Shown here: positions 37,150-46,762 of the stretch, one piece after another
Layout of the letters: every line of letters begins with the position of its first letter
How positions within the stretch are numbered: the first letter of the stretch is position 1
Assembly: GCA_025024175.1 (NCBI GenBank)
Contig: QCXZ01000137.1
Span: 71,114,680-71,178,679, forward strand
From: Rhyzopertha dominica
Taxonomy: Eukaryota; Arthropoda; Insecta; Coleoptera; Bostrichidae
Length of the DNA stretch: 64,000 bases
Direction: 5' to 3'
Translations under genes and position numbers: made by a program
The notes under the pieces: generated by a model
Databases searched by the model: none
The model's input: only the letters and a program-made list of their open reading frames with translations
What the model was told of the DNA's origin: nothing

Positions 37150-38377
37150 ATTAGATTGCAGTACTCAGTACCGATATATTTTACTTGAAAGCTAGATCAT
37201 TAATAGGATAGGGCACGCTCTTAAGGAGGCAACACAATGCCAGATACTGGCATAAACCTATAGTATTAATTATAAGTAAAGAAAAAACCCTCGTAATGTC
37301 TCTCATTGCTAAACAGCGCTTCCACAAGCAGTACTATAATGACAAAGAGAATAGTCAACCATTGTCTACGTAATAACCAACACAAACAAACGTTTCACTT
37401 AAGGACACTAAGCTCGATTAATATTAACAATGATCATTCCTTTCTATATAGGAACACAAGCTAAAACAGAAAGTGAAGCTTGATTACATGAAGCAGTACA
37501 ACATAGTATCCTTATACGACAGCACAGTGAAAAATTAAACAGTAAAATTGCAGAAATTGAGAACGACGATGGCCCAGAACAGGCCTGCAAGAAATTAAAA
37601 AGTAACAACAGAGAAAATTGTAGAAATTAACGCGTATTACACGCTATCGCATCCAGCAAATTTTCGCCAGGCAACGACTTTGCTCGATACAGCTAGAGCA
37701 GTTATAGTGCCTCTCGTAGATGTAGTAACAATACGCAGCCCTTCATAACTTACGTTTAAGCAACTTCGCCACAGTTGCATTATTTATTAACCTACGCAAC
37801 ATCGCACGAACTTCCTTCCATGTCCCCTGTCTTAGAAAGATATTTATAGCAACAGTGAGTAGGCGCGTCTTAGGAACCGAATTTATTTTAGGTCCGATCT
37901 AACGAATTAGGTTGTCTCGTCTGGTCACCCGGTTGTACTTCAGTCCTGGCATGACATCGCTTCATATTTCTCAACGGTGGAATCTTCCTCTTTCGACACA
38001 TTCCCTACTGCCACCGAAACACTATAAATCACGACGTCCTCACTGTTTTTGTTGCTGACTGAATTAAACGAGAATCGAGTCTAGGTAAAGTTTGCGTCTT
38101 AGTTTAATCATAAGTTATACAGAAAGTTGTGGAGCGCTTGGTGGCACTGAAAAGCATAATTCCGGAGTTATAAATTTGCCATAAATCTCTCGCGAATTCA
38201 ATACGGAAACTCGTATGAATATAACATTATCTGGCAAGTTAGGAAGCGTTAATTTTTAAACAAGAAAATGGAGTCTCGAGAAGAGACTGAAGTTGGATTT
38301 GCCATTAGATTTTAATAAAATAAAGCGTCTTTCATAACCCCCGCTTGTACTAAAAATATCTCCACAGGAAAACAAAT
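37150..38377. other. no recognisable feature
   Basis: Includes a moderately GC-rich stretch (37620-38100) with TATAAAT and AATTAAA words. It could be part of an old LTR, but no pair or primer site was identified. Confidence 0.35.
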
Positions 38378-38440
38378 AATATACCCTGCCAGACCTCCAG
38401 ATTTAAACTCCATAGACTTGTTTTACTGAGGACAGTGGTA
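38378..38440 (+). pseudogene. short mariner-type transposase relic
   Basis: YPARPPDLNSIDLFY followed by a stop and GQW corresponds to the WPARSPDLxPxDFFLWG block around the third catalytic Asp of mariner-superfamily transposases. No other part of the element is recognisable. Confidence 0.6.
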
Positions 38441-38844
38441 GATTTATGCACAGGCAAATGAGGTGTGCGTCCGGGGCTTCTTGATTGAACGGAGCCCTTA
38501 CCCTAGCAGACAGTTTCTAAAAACATTTTAAAATACAAACCCTACATAATTGCGAAGTCAGTTTTGTTTCAATTTTATAATTTCCTATGGCTATTGTTTT
38601 GGTATTTTGGGGGTATTTAGCGAAGCGTTGTTACATTTCGGCTCTCTTCTGAAGCCCCTTGGGGTTTTATTTTAATTTTTAAAGTAGATTATATCTGACA
38701 AAAATGTCCCTAGTAGCTGCTGTGTGTTTGATACATCGGTAAATTTGACGAGAACACGTCTACATTAAATACGTAGAAGAGGGGTTAGTTAACTTTGAGC
38801 TAAAGTAAATATAACTAGTAAAATAAACTGTTTCAGAGCTACTT
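38441..38844. other. no recognisable feature
   Basis: AT-rich flank upstream of the hammerhead-like motif. Confidence 0.4.
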
Positions 38845-38893
38845 CTGAGGAAGACACCGACATGAGTGTCGAAACAAGCAACGTGGGAAGCAG
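38845..38893 (+). ncRNA. hammerhead-ribozyme-like motif, PLE-associated
   Basis: CTGAGGA (38845-38851) matches the CTGANGA core. GACAC (38853-38857) and GTGTC (38866-38870) form stem II with loop CGACATGA, followed immediately by GAAAC (38871-38875). Upstream GCTACTT and downstream AAGCAGC could pair as stem I with one mismatch. One unpaired A before stem II and an unclear cleavage site leave activity uncertain. It lies about 600 bases upstream of a PLE fragment in the same orientation; hammerheads are known in PLE terminal repeats. Confidence 0.5.
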
Positions 38894-39454
38894 CCCGGAA
38901 AACAACATGTCAAGATCTCTGTACTTACCCACCGTACCAACCTATGTCGTGTTGTAGTTCGTACAGCCACTGCTAAATAACTCATTACCGATTTTCACAA
39001 AATGACCACCACAGTGCGGCGTAATACATATCAACGTCAAAAAGGAGGCAAATGGAAAAACACCAAAAAGCCCACTTGGAAGTGGTTAACAACTCTGTTT
39101 TAACGTGGCAAAATGAATTTAGTCTTAAATTATACCATTATAAATTCCAGTTCGTTTTTTATAAATAACATTTCAAGAATCAGTTGTGTTGTGAGTTCAT
39201 TTTCTTGTCAAAGTATGTCAATATTGTTATCATAAAAGTTGTGTCTTTCTGCTTGTACATGTTTTGTAATTTCAGATGTACTTATTGTATATAGTATAGT
39301 ATATAGTGTATATAGTATAGTGTTAAGTCTTCTCTTTTTCAAGGACGTATTTTGTGCATTTTATCAATCGGTAATTTTAGTTTCAGTTTATTTTGTGTGG
39401 CAGTCAATGGAAAGGTAATATTATTTATAAACAAAAATCTAAGTTCTATGTATA

Positions 39455-39983
39455 GTGGCCAATTTGTTTATGGCAAATTTTGTAAAGGTAGTTATCAACA
39501 GTTTTCAATTTAGGCCAAAATCTTGGTATAGGTATATAAATGATACTTTTGTTATTTGGCTCCCCGGTATAGAACGGTTAGGTAGGTTTATAAATTATCT
39601 GAACAATCAAAATCTTGACATAAAATTTACTATGGAATTAGAAAGCAACGGTAATTTACCTTTCTTGAACTACCAAATTTACACAGTAAACACTGGACAG
39701 TTAGGACACAAGGTTTACACAAAACCAACACACACAGACAGATATTTATATGCCAAATTTCACCACCCTCCCACTCCCTCTTATAAGGACAGAAAATAGT
39801 TCTTTACAAAAAGAGATATATCATTTTAAATCAACGCTAGTGAGAAATGGTTTTAGCAATATGAATATTTGGTGCTCATCCAAATCAAGTTCCGTAGCTG
39901 AACACTCATATTTGACTAAACACATCACTGACTTTGATAAAACAAAAGTTTTGCATAAAGAGAATTTTATTACAAACGTCTAA
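39455..39983 (+). pseudogene. PLE reverse transcriptase C-terminus with deleted nuclease core
   Basis: The first frame (to 39799) reads WYRYINDTFVIWLPG (the YxDD site changed to YIND), then INYLNNQNLDIKFTMELE, NGNLPFLNYQIY and GHKVYTKPTHTDRYLY, a signature order of Penelope-like elements. After a frameshift, SSLQKEIYHFKSTLVRNGFS is followed directly by SSSVAEHSYLTKHITDFDKT. That last segment matches the C-terminal part of the minus-strand copy at 41.7-42.2 kb, so the GIY-YIG core is deleted here. A basic 5' frame (MTTTVRRNTYQRQKGGKW) begins at 39002 and may be an N-terminal relic. Confidence 0.82.
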
Positions 39984-41458
39984 TAAAAGCAGCCATATAA
40001 ATTTCTGAAAATACAAATAGTTCGTGTACATCTAGTAGGTAAGACGGTGAAAGCATTCACCCTAGGTGTTAAATTTATAAATTTCACAAGATTTATCCAC
40101 CGATGATACGTCTAATTGTTTAATGCAAATCTGAATTTATTGATATAAGTCAACTATATAACATTTGACGGTTCATTACCTCATAGATTTAAAAGTCGCT
40201 ACTGGTAATAAAAATATATTCTACTCGTGACTTGAAAAGATTACGTGTTCCATTTCCTTGGCATGGAAGAAAAGTACTTTCAGCATCTTCTCCAGTTCAG
40301 TTTCGACATATCCTTAAGGGCAGGAGGGCCCAAGTTTTAGTTAAACAATACAAAACTGTGTATGACCTACTGAATATACATATGAAAACATGAAATATAT
40401 TACCCTTCTTATATTATATTGGACTTAATTCTAGGATGATTCCACATATAAAACTGAAATCCGTGCTGTAAGAAGGAGTGTCAGGGTATAAAACCCGTCA
40501 CCATCTCACAAACGTCAGCATCAAAATGCCCTGAATCAGGCCATCAAATTAATTTATCATACTTTTAACCGTCGTTCGCACGAAACACGCTTAAAGACCG
40601 CTTTCAGGGATTTTATGAAACGCCGGTAATGGAACGTTCCTCCTACTGCTCTTATTTCCCGTTTGATGTTTCTCAGCGTATAAATCTCAACCCGATATCT
40701 TAAGCGAGCGACGATGAGAAACCTCAGCACGTGGAGAAAACCAGCGATCGAATTACGTATTTAGATTTAATTTCTGCAAGTCGCGCGGCCCGGATGTAAA
40801 GTTGAGCGTCCCCGAGGGAATTACGCAAACTTGCACTCTTCGTGCTGCTTGTGTGCACCGAGGGCAAGTATGTACTGCTGTCTGACGCATTCGGACGACG
40901 TGTTTACATTGAACATCGACATCTAGTTGCACGTTCACATCCCCCTCGGATATCAAATGAATAGTGCGCCCTCGAGCCTGCTTGTTTGTGCATCCCTGTG
41001 GATTTGTGCAGCTGGAAGACAATCCAAACAAACCCACGCTGAATGTATCTCATGTGGTTGCGGCAGTTTTCTGGATGGATACATTGCTTGATGGGATTAG
41101 AGCTATTCCTCTGTTTGAAGTGGATGTGGCAGGAAATGGAAGAGCTTAAGACGGTACCTCATAAATCGAGGCTAGTTTCAAAGCTCGCAGTGCATACAAA
41201 GCTTGCAGATGAGCTTTACTCCAGCGGCAAATATGCATTTCAGGAACAAAAAGGAAACGTTGCCGTTTTTATATCTTTACCTTATGTGTTTTATGATTAT
41301 CACAAAAATAAAGCATGGATCAGTGGAAGTGAAAATATGGCGAGAATAATATTTTTCGAATAAATTAGGTTAAATCCAGCTAGACACTTCAAAAAGTCGG
41401 TCTTTAACTTCTAATCATATTGATAAACTTAAACTTTATTATAAGATAATATTTTGTC
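39984..41458. other. no repeat family recognised; GC-rich patch
   Basis: 40740-41040 is clearly more GC-rich than its surroundings and is open on both strands, but the translations show no known domain. It lies between two oppositely oriented PLE fragments. Confidence 0.35.
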
Positions 41459-41499
41459 GGATAGATCGCTGTCTCTTGAAAACACTGACAAAAAATTAA

Positions 41500-41548
41500 T
41501 AGTCTGACGTTTCGATTACACCTGTAATCTTTGTCAAAGACGAAGAAC
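41500..41548 (-). ncRNA. hammerhead-like hairpin downstream of PLE nuclease
   Basis: On the minus strand a perfect six-base-pair hairpin (41529-41524 with 41519-41514) is followed by GAAACGTC (41513-41506). The upstream half core reads TGACAAA rather than CTGANGA, so catalysis is doubtful. The related segment at 1949-1971 keeps the same hairpin. Confidence 0.4.
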
Positions 41549-41720
41549 CTCAAAATTTGCCTGACACAAGTTCAAACAAAATTTTGAAAGTATAAATAAA
41601 CAAATCACCAAGGATGCGAGACGTCATAGAAACAACGTGCCAACCAGATAAAAAGAACCTAACGATGAAAAAGGAACTACCTACCTAGTAGATATACACG
41701 AACCACTTGATAAAAGATAA

Positions 41721-42185
41721 CTACAAAATAGCCTTCCAAATGTCACCTAACTCATAATTTCCACAATCCCTATTAAAATTATTAGTATTCCTACAAATTT
41801 CTATAGCTTCTTTTATTAGACGTTTGTGATAATATTTTTCTCTACATAAAATTTTTGTTTTATCAAAATCAGTCATGTGTTTAGTCAAATATGGGTGTTC
41901 AGCTACGGAAGATTTATCTATCTGTTGCAACCTAGTAGCACGTGTGTGTTCTTTCAAACGCGTACCTACTTTTCTTTTAGTTTGACCTATGTAACACTTG
42001 CCGCAAGAACAAGTAATTTTGTAAACACCTTCACTCTCTAAATGTACTTTATCTTTAGTAGAACTTAAAATTTTATCTAAATTATTATATATACTATCAA
42101 CAACTAAAATATCGTGTTTTCCAAGCATCCTCCGTAATTTTTCCGAAAAGCCTTGTACATAAGGCAAACTCAACTTCAACTTCAA
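41721..42185 (-). pseudogene. PLE GIY-YIG endonuclease domain (best preserved copy)
   Basis: An uninterrupted frame of 154 codons: an N-terminal linker (KLSLPYVQGFSEKLRRML), then GVYKITCSCGKCYIGQTKRK with the Cys triplet typical of the PLE nuclease, TRLKEHTRA with the conserved Arg and His, SSVAEHPYLTKHMTDFDKT and a C-terminal KRLIKEAIEICRN carrying the metal-binding Glu of the family. In PLE this domain nicks target DNA for primed reverse transcription. It is truncated upstream, so alone it is not a functional element. The same family's plus-strand copy at 39.5-40 kb has lost this core. Confidence 0.9.
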
Positions 42186-42189
42186 TCTA

Positions 42190-43080
42190 TCTTACTTTTT
42201 TATTATTTTGACAATACAGTTTAAGCACGTGTTATCTCTTCTATCACATAATGAGGCCATACCATGTCAACATAGCAGTTCATCTTGATCACAACCTATA
42301 TCAGGATATATTCCATCCAATAAAGAAACTTTAAAAATCGCCGTTGAATTCTATCGAGCTGAATCGAATTAGATACATAAAAACCAGATCAAAAAAGCAT
42401 ATTTAATTTTACTGATGATAAAGGCATTAAATAATTTATACATTTCTATTAACTTGCATTATGAATCCCAAGGATCTATGAGCACAGCTACAAACAGATT
42501 GAAGATGCGTGAGGAAAGACAAATCAGAATCAAAAATTAAGCAAAGATCTTTAAAAGTTCTTTCTTTTTCAAGAACATTATCGTGAATGTAATATAAAAA
42601 TTCAATAGGCGTGTGACTGCGCGTAAAAGGTATAGAGTGCAGCATTTGTTGACAATTAACTTTTTATTACACCACGCAACAATTGTACTCAAGGTTATTT
42701 GAAGTAAACTAGCGTCTTTTTGAGAAGAGATGAAGTTGAATATTTTTATATCATCAGCGTAGCTAAAAACTCGACAAGAAAGGGAATACAATAGATCGTT
42801 TATAAATAATATAAATAATAAAGGTCCTAGATTGGACCCTTGGGGCACACCAGAAGTAACAGAAATTTCCTGCGAAAAGAATTGTATGAAACATGATCGC
42901 TTAGATACGACTATATTGGTAGCACAGATTTAGAAGAGAAACCACAATAACTTAGTTTATGTAAGAGAATATCAGCTTTGGCGAAGTCTGTAAAGATTAC
43001 ATTTTCTTGACCTATAGAATCTCGATGGTTTCAGAAATATATTGCGTAAACGAAGTAAGGTTGGTGACCGTGAAATGACT
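42190..43080 (-). pseudogene. non-LTR retrotransposon RT fragment (Jockey/CR1-like)
   Basis: Minus-strand frames in order: VIFTDFAKADILLHKL (about 43010), SGVPQGSNLGPLLFILFIND (about 42860-42800), FSYADDIKIF (42780-42750, catalytic YADD), WCNKKLIVN (about 42680), LGFIMQVNR (about 42450), and then a shifted IQLDRIQRRFLKFLY segment (about 42350). It is broken by frameshifts. The 5' end at about 43080 lies within the RT and the 3' end abuts the PLE fragment. Confidence 0.85.
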
Positions 43081-43324
43081 CGAAATATATCCGTGTTAAT
43101 TGGAAGAAATATACTTTTTTACGTTGTTATTAGTCATGGGTCCAACCCGCACCTTTTAGTGTGCTAGCTTCGAACGCTCCTTATGTGCCGTACGTACACC
43201 GCTCATCTATCACAAAAAATGGGACCGTGACCTTGCACTTGCACGTCCTACTGCACCTGCCTGTGTTGCAATGCATACGCAATAAAATATGCGTGTTTCT
43301 CTTGGACTGACGGGCAACGGGCAA

Positions 43325-43599
43325 CAGTGGCGTAGACAGAAAAGTATCTTGGGGGGGGGGGGGGGGCAAAGCTCCAAACACAAGGAAAATATTAAGTACA
43401 AACAAGAAAAAAACAGAAGAAGTGTGACTTAAATTATATGTTTAATTTGCTAAAATGTTTATTATACAACAAACCAATAGTTTGCAACAAATTTGTACTG
43501 TTAAATGTAAAAAAGCTGCTCTTCCATTATCAAATTAATTTAGTTCCTGGGGGGGAGGGGCAATTGCCCCTCTGCCCCCCCCCCTTGGCTACGCCAGTG
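43325..43599. mobile_element. hAT-type MITE with perfect 8-bp duplication and G/C tracts
   Basis: Left end CAGTGGCGTAG and right end CTACGCCAGTG (10 of 11 paired) are flanked by identical ACGGGCAA octamers (43317-43324 and 43600-43607). A run of 16 G (43351-43366) near the left end is mirrored by a run of 10 C (43575-43584) near the right. Non-coding and 275 bases long. Termini and duplication length are those of hAT elements; the perfect duplication suggests a recent insertion. Confidence 0.88.
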
Positions 43600-43764
43600 A
43601 CGGGCAATAAATTAACCAATTTGCACTAAACTTCGACATGTATACGATTGAATATGAAATATCTTTGTCACGACGAATGACTAATTGTTTTTTACTTGCC
43701 GGTACAGCATGTCAAAGGAAGTGTAAACTTATAAAAGGCAATTTTGAGCTCTAAACGTTATAAA

Positions 43765-44705
43765 ATGAGCAAACAAGTTTCTAAGAAAATCAGTGCATTG
43801 TGGTTTCATTTCACCGAAGCAGAAGAAAATAAGGCAAAATGCAACTTTTATTCGCATGTTTTATCTATCAAGGGAGGTTCTACGTTCAACTTAACTCGAC
43901 ACCTTAAAAGTAAACATCTTCATGCGTACAACACCCTGCAGAAGGGAAAAGAAGCTGCTAAACTACAAACATTATTAGCCACAACGTCCGCTGCTCCTTC
44001 CACTTCAGAAATACCTTCAACCTCACGTGCTACTTCATCAGCTTCAGGTACATCTAGGTCTTCAACATCCATATCAGAATATTTTCACAAACCTCTTAAA
44101 ACAAGACGACGTGACGAAATCAACAAGTTACTTGTACAGGCAATTGTGAAGGACTATTTATCATTTCAGTTCGTAGAAAGTTCAAGTTTTCAACAGTTTA
44201 TATCTGCTTTAAACCCAGATTATCAAATGCCTTCTCGAAAAACAAATTCGAAGGTACTTATCCCTTAAATGTACAACATGAAGACGGAAGAAGTTTTTAG
44301 ATGCCTCGAGGAATGCAAAGCAGTGTGGTTAACTACTGATTGTTGGACTTCTGTAGCCAACGAAAATTACATTTCAGTAACTGCACACTTCATAGATAGA
44401 GAAGAAAAGTACAAATGTTTTCATTTGGAATGTTACAATTATTAAGATAGTCAACTTGGCGGCAGAATTATCAACTATAATAAAACGAAGGGGAACTGAA
44501 AATAAAGTTGAAGCTTTAGCAAGTGATAAAATATGTGCCATGTTTTGCGCATTCTTTGAATTTAGTAGTACAGAGCAGTATTGTACATAATATTAAGAAT
44601 ATCCAGTCAAAAGTTAAACACATTGTAGAATTTTTTAAAAGGAGCCCAAAGCTATTGCTCTACTTGAGATAATGCAACCGCAGATGGGGCAACCCATTCT
44701 TAGTA
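43765..44705 (+). pseudogene. hAT transposase pseudogene with BED finger
   Basis: From the ATG at 43765: MSKQVSKKISALWFHFTEAE, then KCNFYSHVLSIKGGSTFNLT and RHLKSKH, a BED zinc finger whose second Cys is replaced by Tyr. A Ser/Thr-rich linker follows, then FVESSSFQQFISALNPDYQM and PSRKT, with the first frame ending at 44268. Downstream the reading continues through a stop: MYNMKTEEVF and WLTTDCWTSVANENYISVTA (about 44330-44390, with the Asp of the hAT catalytic core), and after further breaks KHIVEFFKRSPK and QMGQPIL near 44690. The C-terminal dimerisation domain is missing. It resembles ZBED-like/Ac-type hAT transposases. Confidence 0.88.
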
Positions 44706-44765
44706 TTCTTTAGTATTGTTTTTTATTATTATTTGCAAACTTAGTTTATTAAGTAAAATAAAATA

Positions 44766-44870
44766 TTAATTAACGTCTTTAAGAGAGGGACAGCAGTACA
44801 TATTGCAGTAATCACAAGCACAATCACCTGGCACACAGCCCATGTCACAGGTATGATTACTGCCACTACA
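44766..44870 (-). other. short cysteine-rich open frame
   Basis: The minus strand reads CSGSNHTCDMGCVPGDCACD and continues YCNMYCCPSLKDVN to TAA. It has eight Cys in about 30 residues, spaced C-x6-C-x3-C-x4-C-x-C-x2-C-x3-CC, and no ATG before an upstream stop. An AATAAA lies downstream. It begins where the adjacent non-LTR similarity ends. It may be a chance frame or a terminal exon relic; I do not recognise the family. Confidence 0.25.
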
Positions 44871-44879
44871 CTATACTCA

Positions 44880-45165
44880 ACAATTTCCTTCTGCGATGTG
44901 AGGACATCATCATCATAAATCATATTTGCAGGTATACTTATTGTTCTGCTCTTCTGGTCAACAAACTTCCAAAATTTCTTGGGGTCCTTTTTCAATGAGT
45001 TTTCAGCATAGCCAACAAATAACATATATTGCACATGAGTTTCCATCCTAATTTTTTTCTTCAAGTGTTTTAATGCATCTAAATAATACAAAGAGCCCGT
45101 TTTTCTGTACACATCCCAGCATTTGTTCTTCTTTTTAATTTTATTAATAATATCACGAATATTCG
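44880..45165 (-). pseudogene. non-LTR retrotransposon fragment, endonuclease-RT linker
   Basis: The minus strand reads KNKCWDVYRKTGSLYYLDAL, IRMETHVQYMLFVGYAENSL and KKDPKKFWKFV, ending EIVEYS. This Lys-rich stretch with the DPKKFWKFV motif joins endonuclease and RT in Jockey/CR1-type elements. Only the linker is present; both domains are missing. Confidence 0.8.
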
Positions 45166-45870
45166 TATATACCAGACAGGATAGTTACGAGTTTGCGAAC
45201 GTGAGCCAGATTCAGGAACGTTTTTGAGGCTGAGTCGATCATCGCGTTGCGATGTCAGAGCGAAATTCTATTACGGAGGTCAGATTCTAGCGACCAGTAA
45301 ATGATTACAACCAAAGTCATTATAATGATCAACGTTAATTATTGTCTTTGTGCAATACTAATTGTTAAAAAAGTACTGAATTCGGTTTGCAAACCAACCT
45401 ATTACTGAAAAAGTATTGCTAAAGCTGACAAAAGAGATACTTTTAGATCTAATATACAAGAACATTTTGATACGATATACAGGGTGTGCTTTTCGCTTTT
45501 TCGCGGCACTGTTTATGGGTGCTATCAGCTTGAGATGAGTCAGTGCACTAGATCATTGTTCAGTTATATCCGATAAACGGTCAAGTGATGCTGAATGGGG
45601 CACGGATTTTGGGGATTTTATTTTTTAAAGAAAACCAATTGTACTACCGATATATTGCTTTTATATGTTGTTGAGAAGCTGCAGTTGAATTTAAGACATC
45701 AAAATCACGTTGCAAAATAACAATAATAACAAACAAATTGCTTTATCCTATACTAACGTCATCAGACTGCTAAAAGAATACAAAAGCCCTGCAATTTGCA
45801 ATTATATACTAAAGCTAAAGATAATCAAGGTGAATGAATAGAAGTTTCAAGTAAACGAAATAATAGACTG
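45166..45870. other. no recognisable feature
   Basis: A TACAGGGTG word at 45489 looks like a DNA-transposon terminus but has no partner nearby. Confidence 0.4.
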
Positions 45871-46383
45871 ATGTTGAGTTTTATCATTAGAAATACTCGT
45901 GGATTTAAAAATATAGAATCTTTAAAAATACTGTACTATGCATACGTTCGTTCCAAGCTTGAGTATTGCTCATTTGTTTGGGACCCTCATTACAATATCC
46001 ATATTATGTGTCTGGAGCGTATTCAGCGTAGATTTTGCAAATTTCTTTACATGGTTAGGCATGGGGCCTACCCAGTGAGGCATTATCGTAACGCCGATTT
46101 GTTGTGCGAGATGAATTTAAATTCGCTGAAAGTTAGAAGAATTTTAGCATGTTTCTATAAAGTACTGCATGGATCTGTAGACTCCAGTGATTTGCTAAGT
46201 AGAATAGACTTTCGTGTACCTCGTCAGAACAGTCGATGTGCTATTACATTTAATATTANAGTTTGCCGTACGAATCAACACTATTTTTCACCACTCANTA
46301 ATATGTNCCGTAATTACAATACCTTAACCTTAGAAATAGATAATCTTTCGATGGGGTATATTACATTTTGTTCAAGAGTGTAA
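45871..46383 (+). pseudogene. C-terminal end of Jockey-like reverse transcriptase
   Basis: Reads LSFIIRNTRGFKNIESLKIL, then YYAYVRSKLEYCSFVWDPHY, LERIQRRFCKFLY and NSLKVRRILACFYKVLHG, the conserved region after the RT palm of Jockey/I/CR1-type polyproteins. Ns at 46259, 46298 and 46306 leave three residues undefined. The frame reaches a proper stop, but everything upstream of it is missing. Confidence 0.88.
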
Positions 46384-46497
46384 AAAGCTGTTGTCTGTAT
46401 AATGTAATTTTTAGATATATTATAGTCTACTAATTTTGCAAAGCATCTGTATAATGTAATATTTTGTAATAGTTTATGTCTTGTGTATTATATTTGC

Positions 46498-46669
46498 TGT
46501 AGCGTATTGATGTATGCTTGCTGTAAAAAGATGTGTTTTTATTATTGGTTTTTGTATGCGGCAGGCTTTTTCTGTAAACAGTTCTGGGCACCGGGGATTT
46601 AAGGGACAGTATCGAATAAATCGTTGAATGGGTACGGTGTTTCATTATAAACACCGTAACGACACAACA
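46498..46669 (+). repeat. 5' LTR of the Ty3 element
   Basis: Begins TGTAGCGTATTG and ends GACACAACA. Contains AATAAA (46615) and an inverted ACGGTGTTxxATTATAAACACCGT pairing near the 3' end. Same sequence as 50726-50897. Confidence 0.96.
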
Positions 46670-46673
46670 AAAG

Positions 46674-46685
46674 TGGCGACGAGGA
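46674..46685 (+). promoter_or_regulatory. primer-binding site, tRNA-Ser type
   Basis: TGGCGACGAGGA is complementary to the 3' end (including CCA) of tRNA-Ser(GCU) as I know it from insects. It starts four bases after the LTR, a gap seen in several Ty3/gypsy lineages. Confidence 0.7.
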
Positions 46686-46762
46686 AAACATAACGGATTC
46701 ACGTTGGCCGTCCTAGCGTTTCAATAAGTCAGGTGTTCATATTAACACGATACTTCAGTAAA

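Larger units (their letters stand above)
41459..42185 (-). mobile_element. 3' end of a Penelope-like element
   Basis: The nuclease frame (42185-41721) and its downstream flank form the 3' part of a PLE on the minus strand. The flank 41459-41590 is the unit found twice, inverted, at 1787-2035. The reverse transcriptase portion is missing: the frame begins directly next to a non-LTR fragment at about 42190. Confidence 0.8.

Noticed and set aside
45489..45510. MITE starting TACAGGGTG
   Set aside because: No matching inverted end found nearby.
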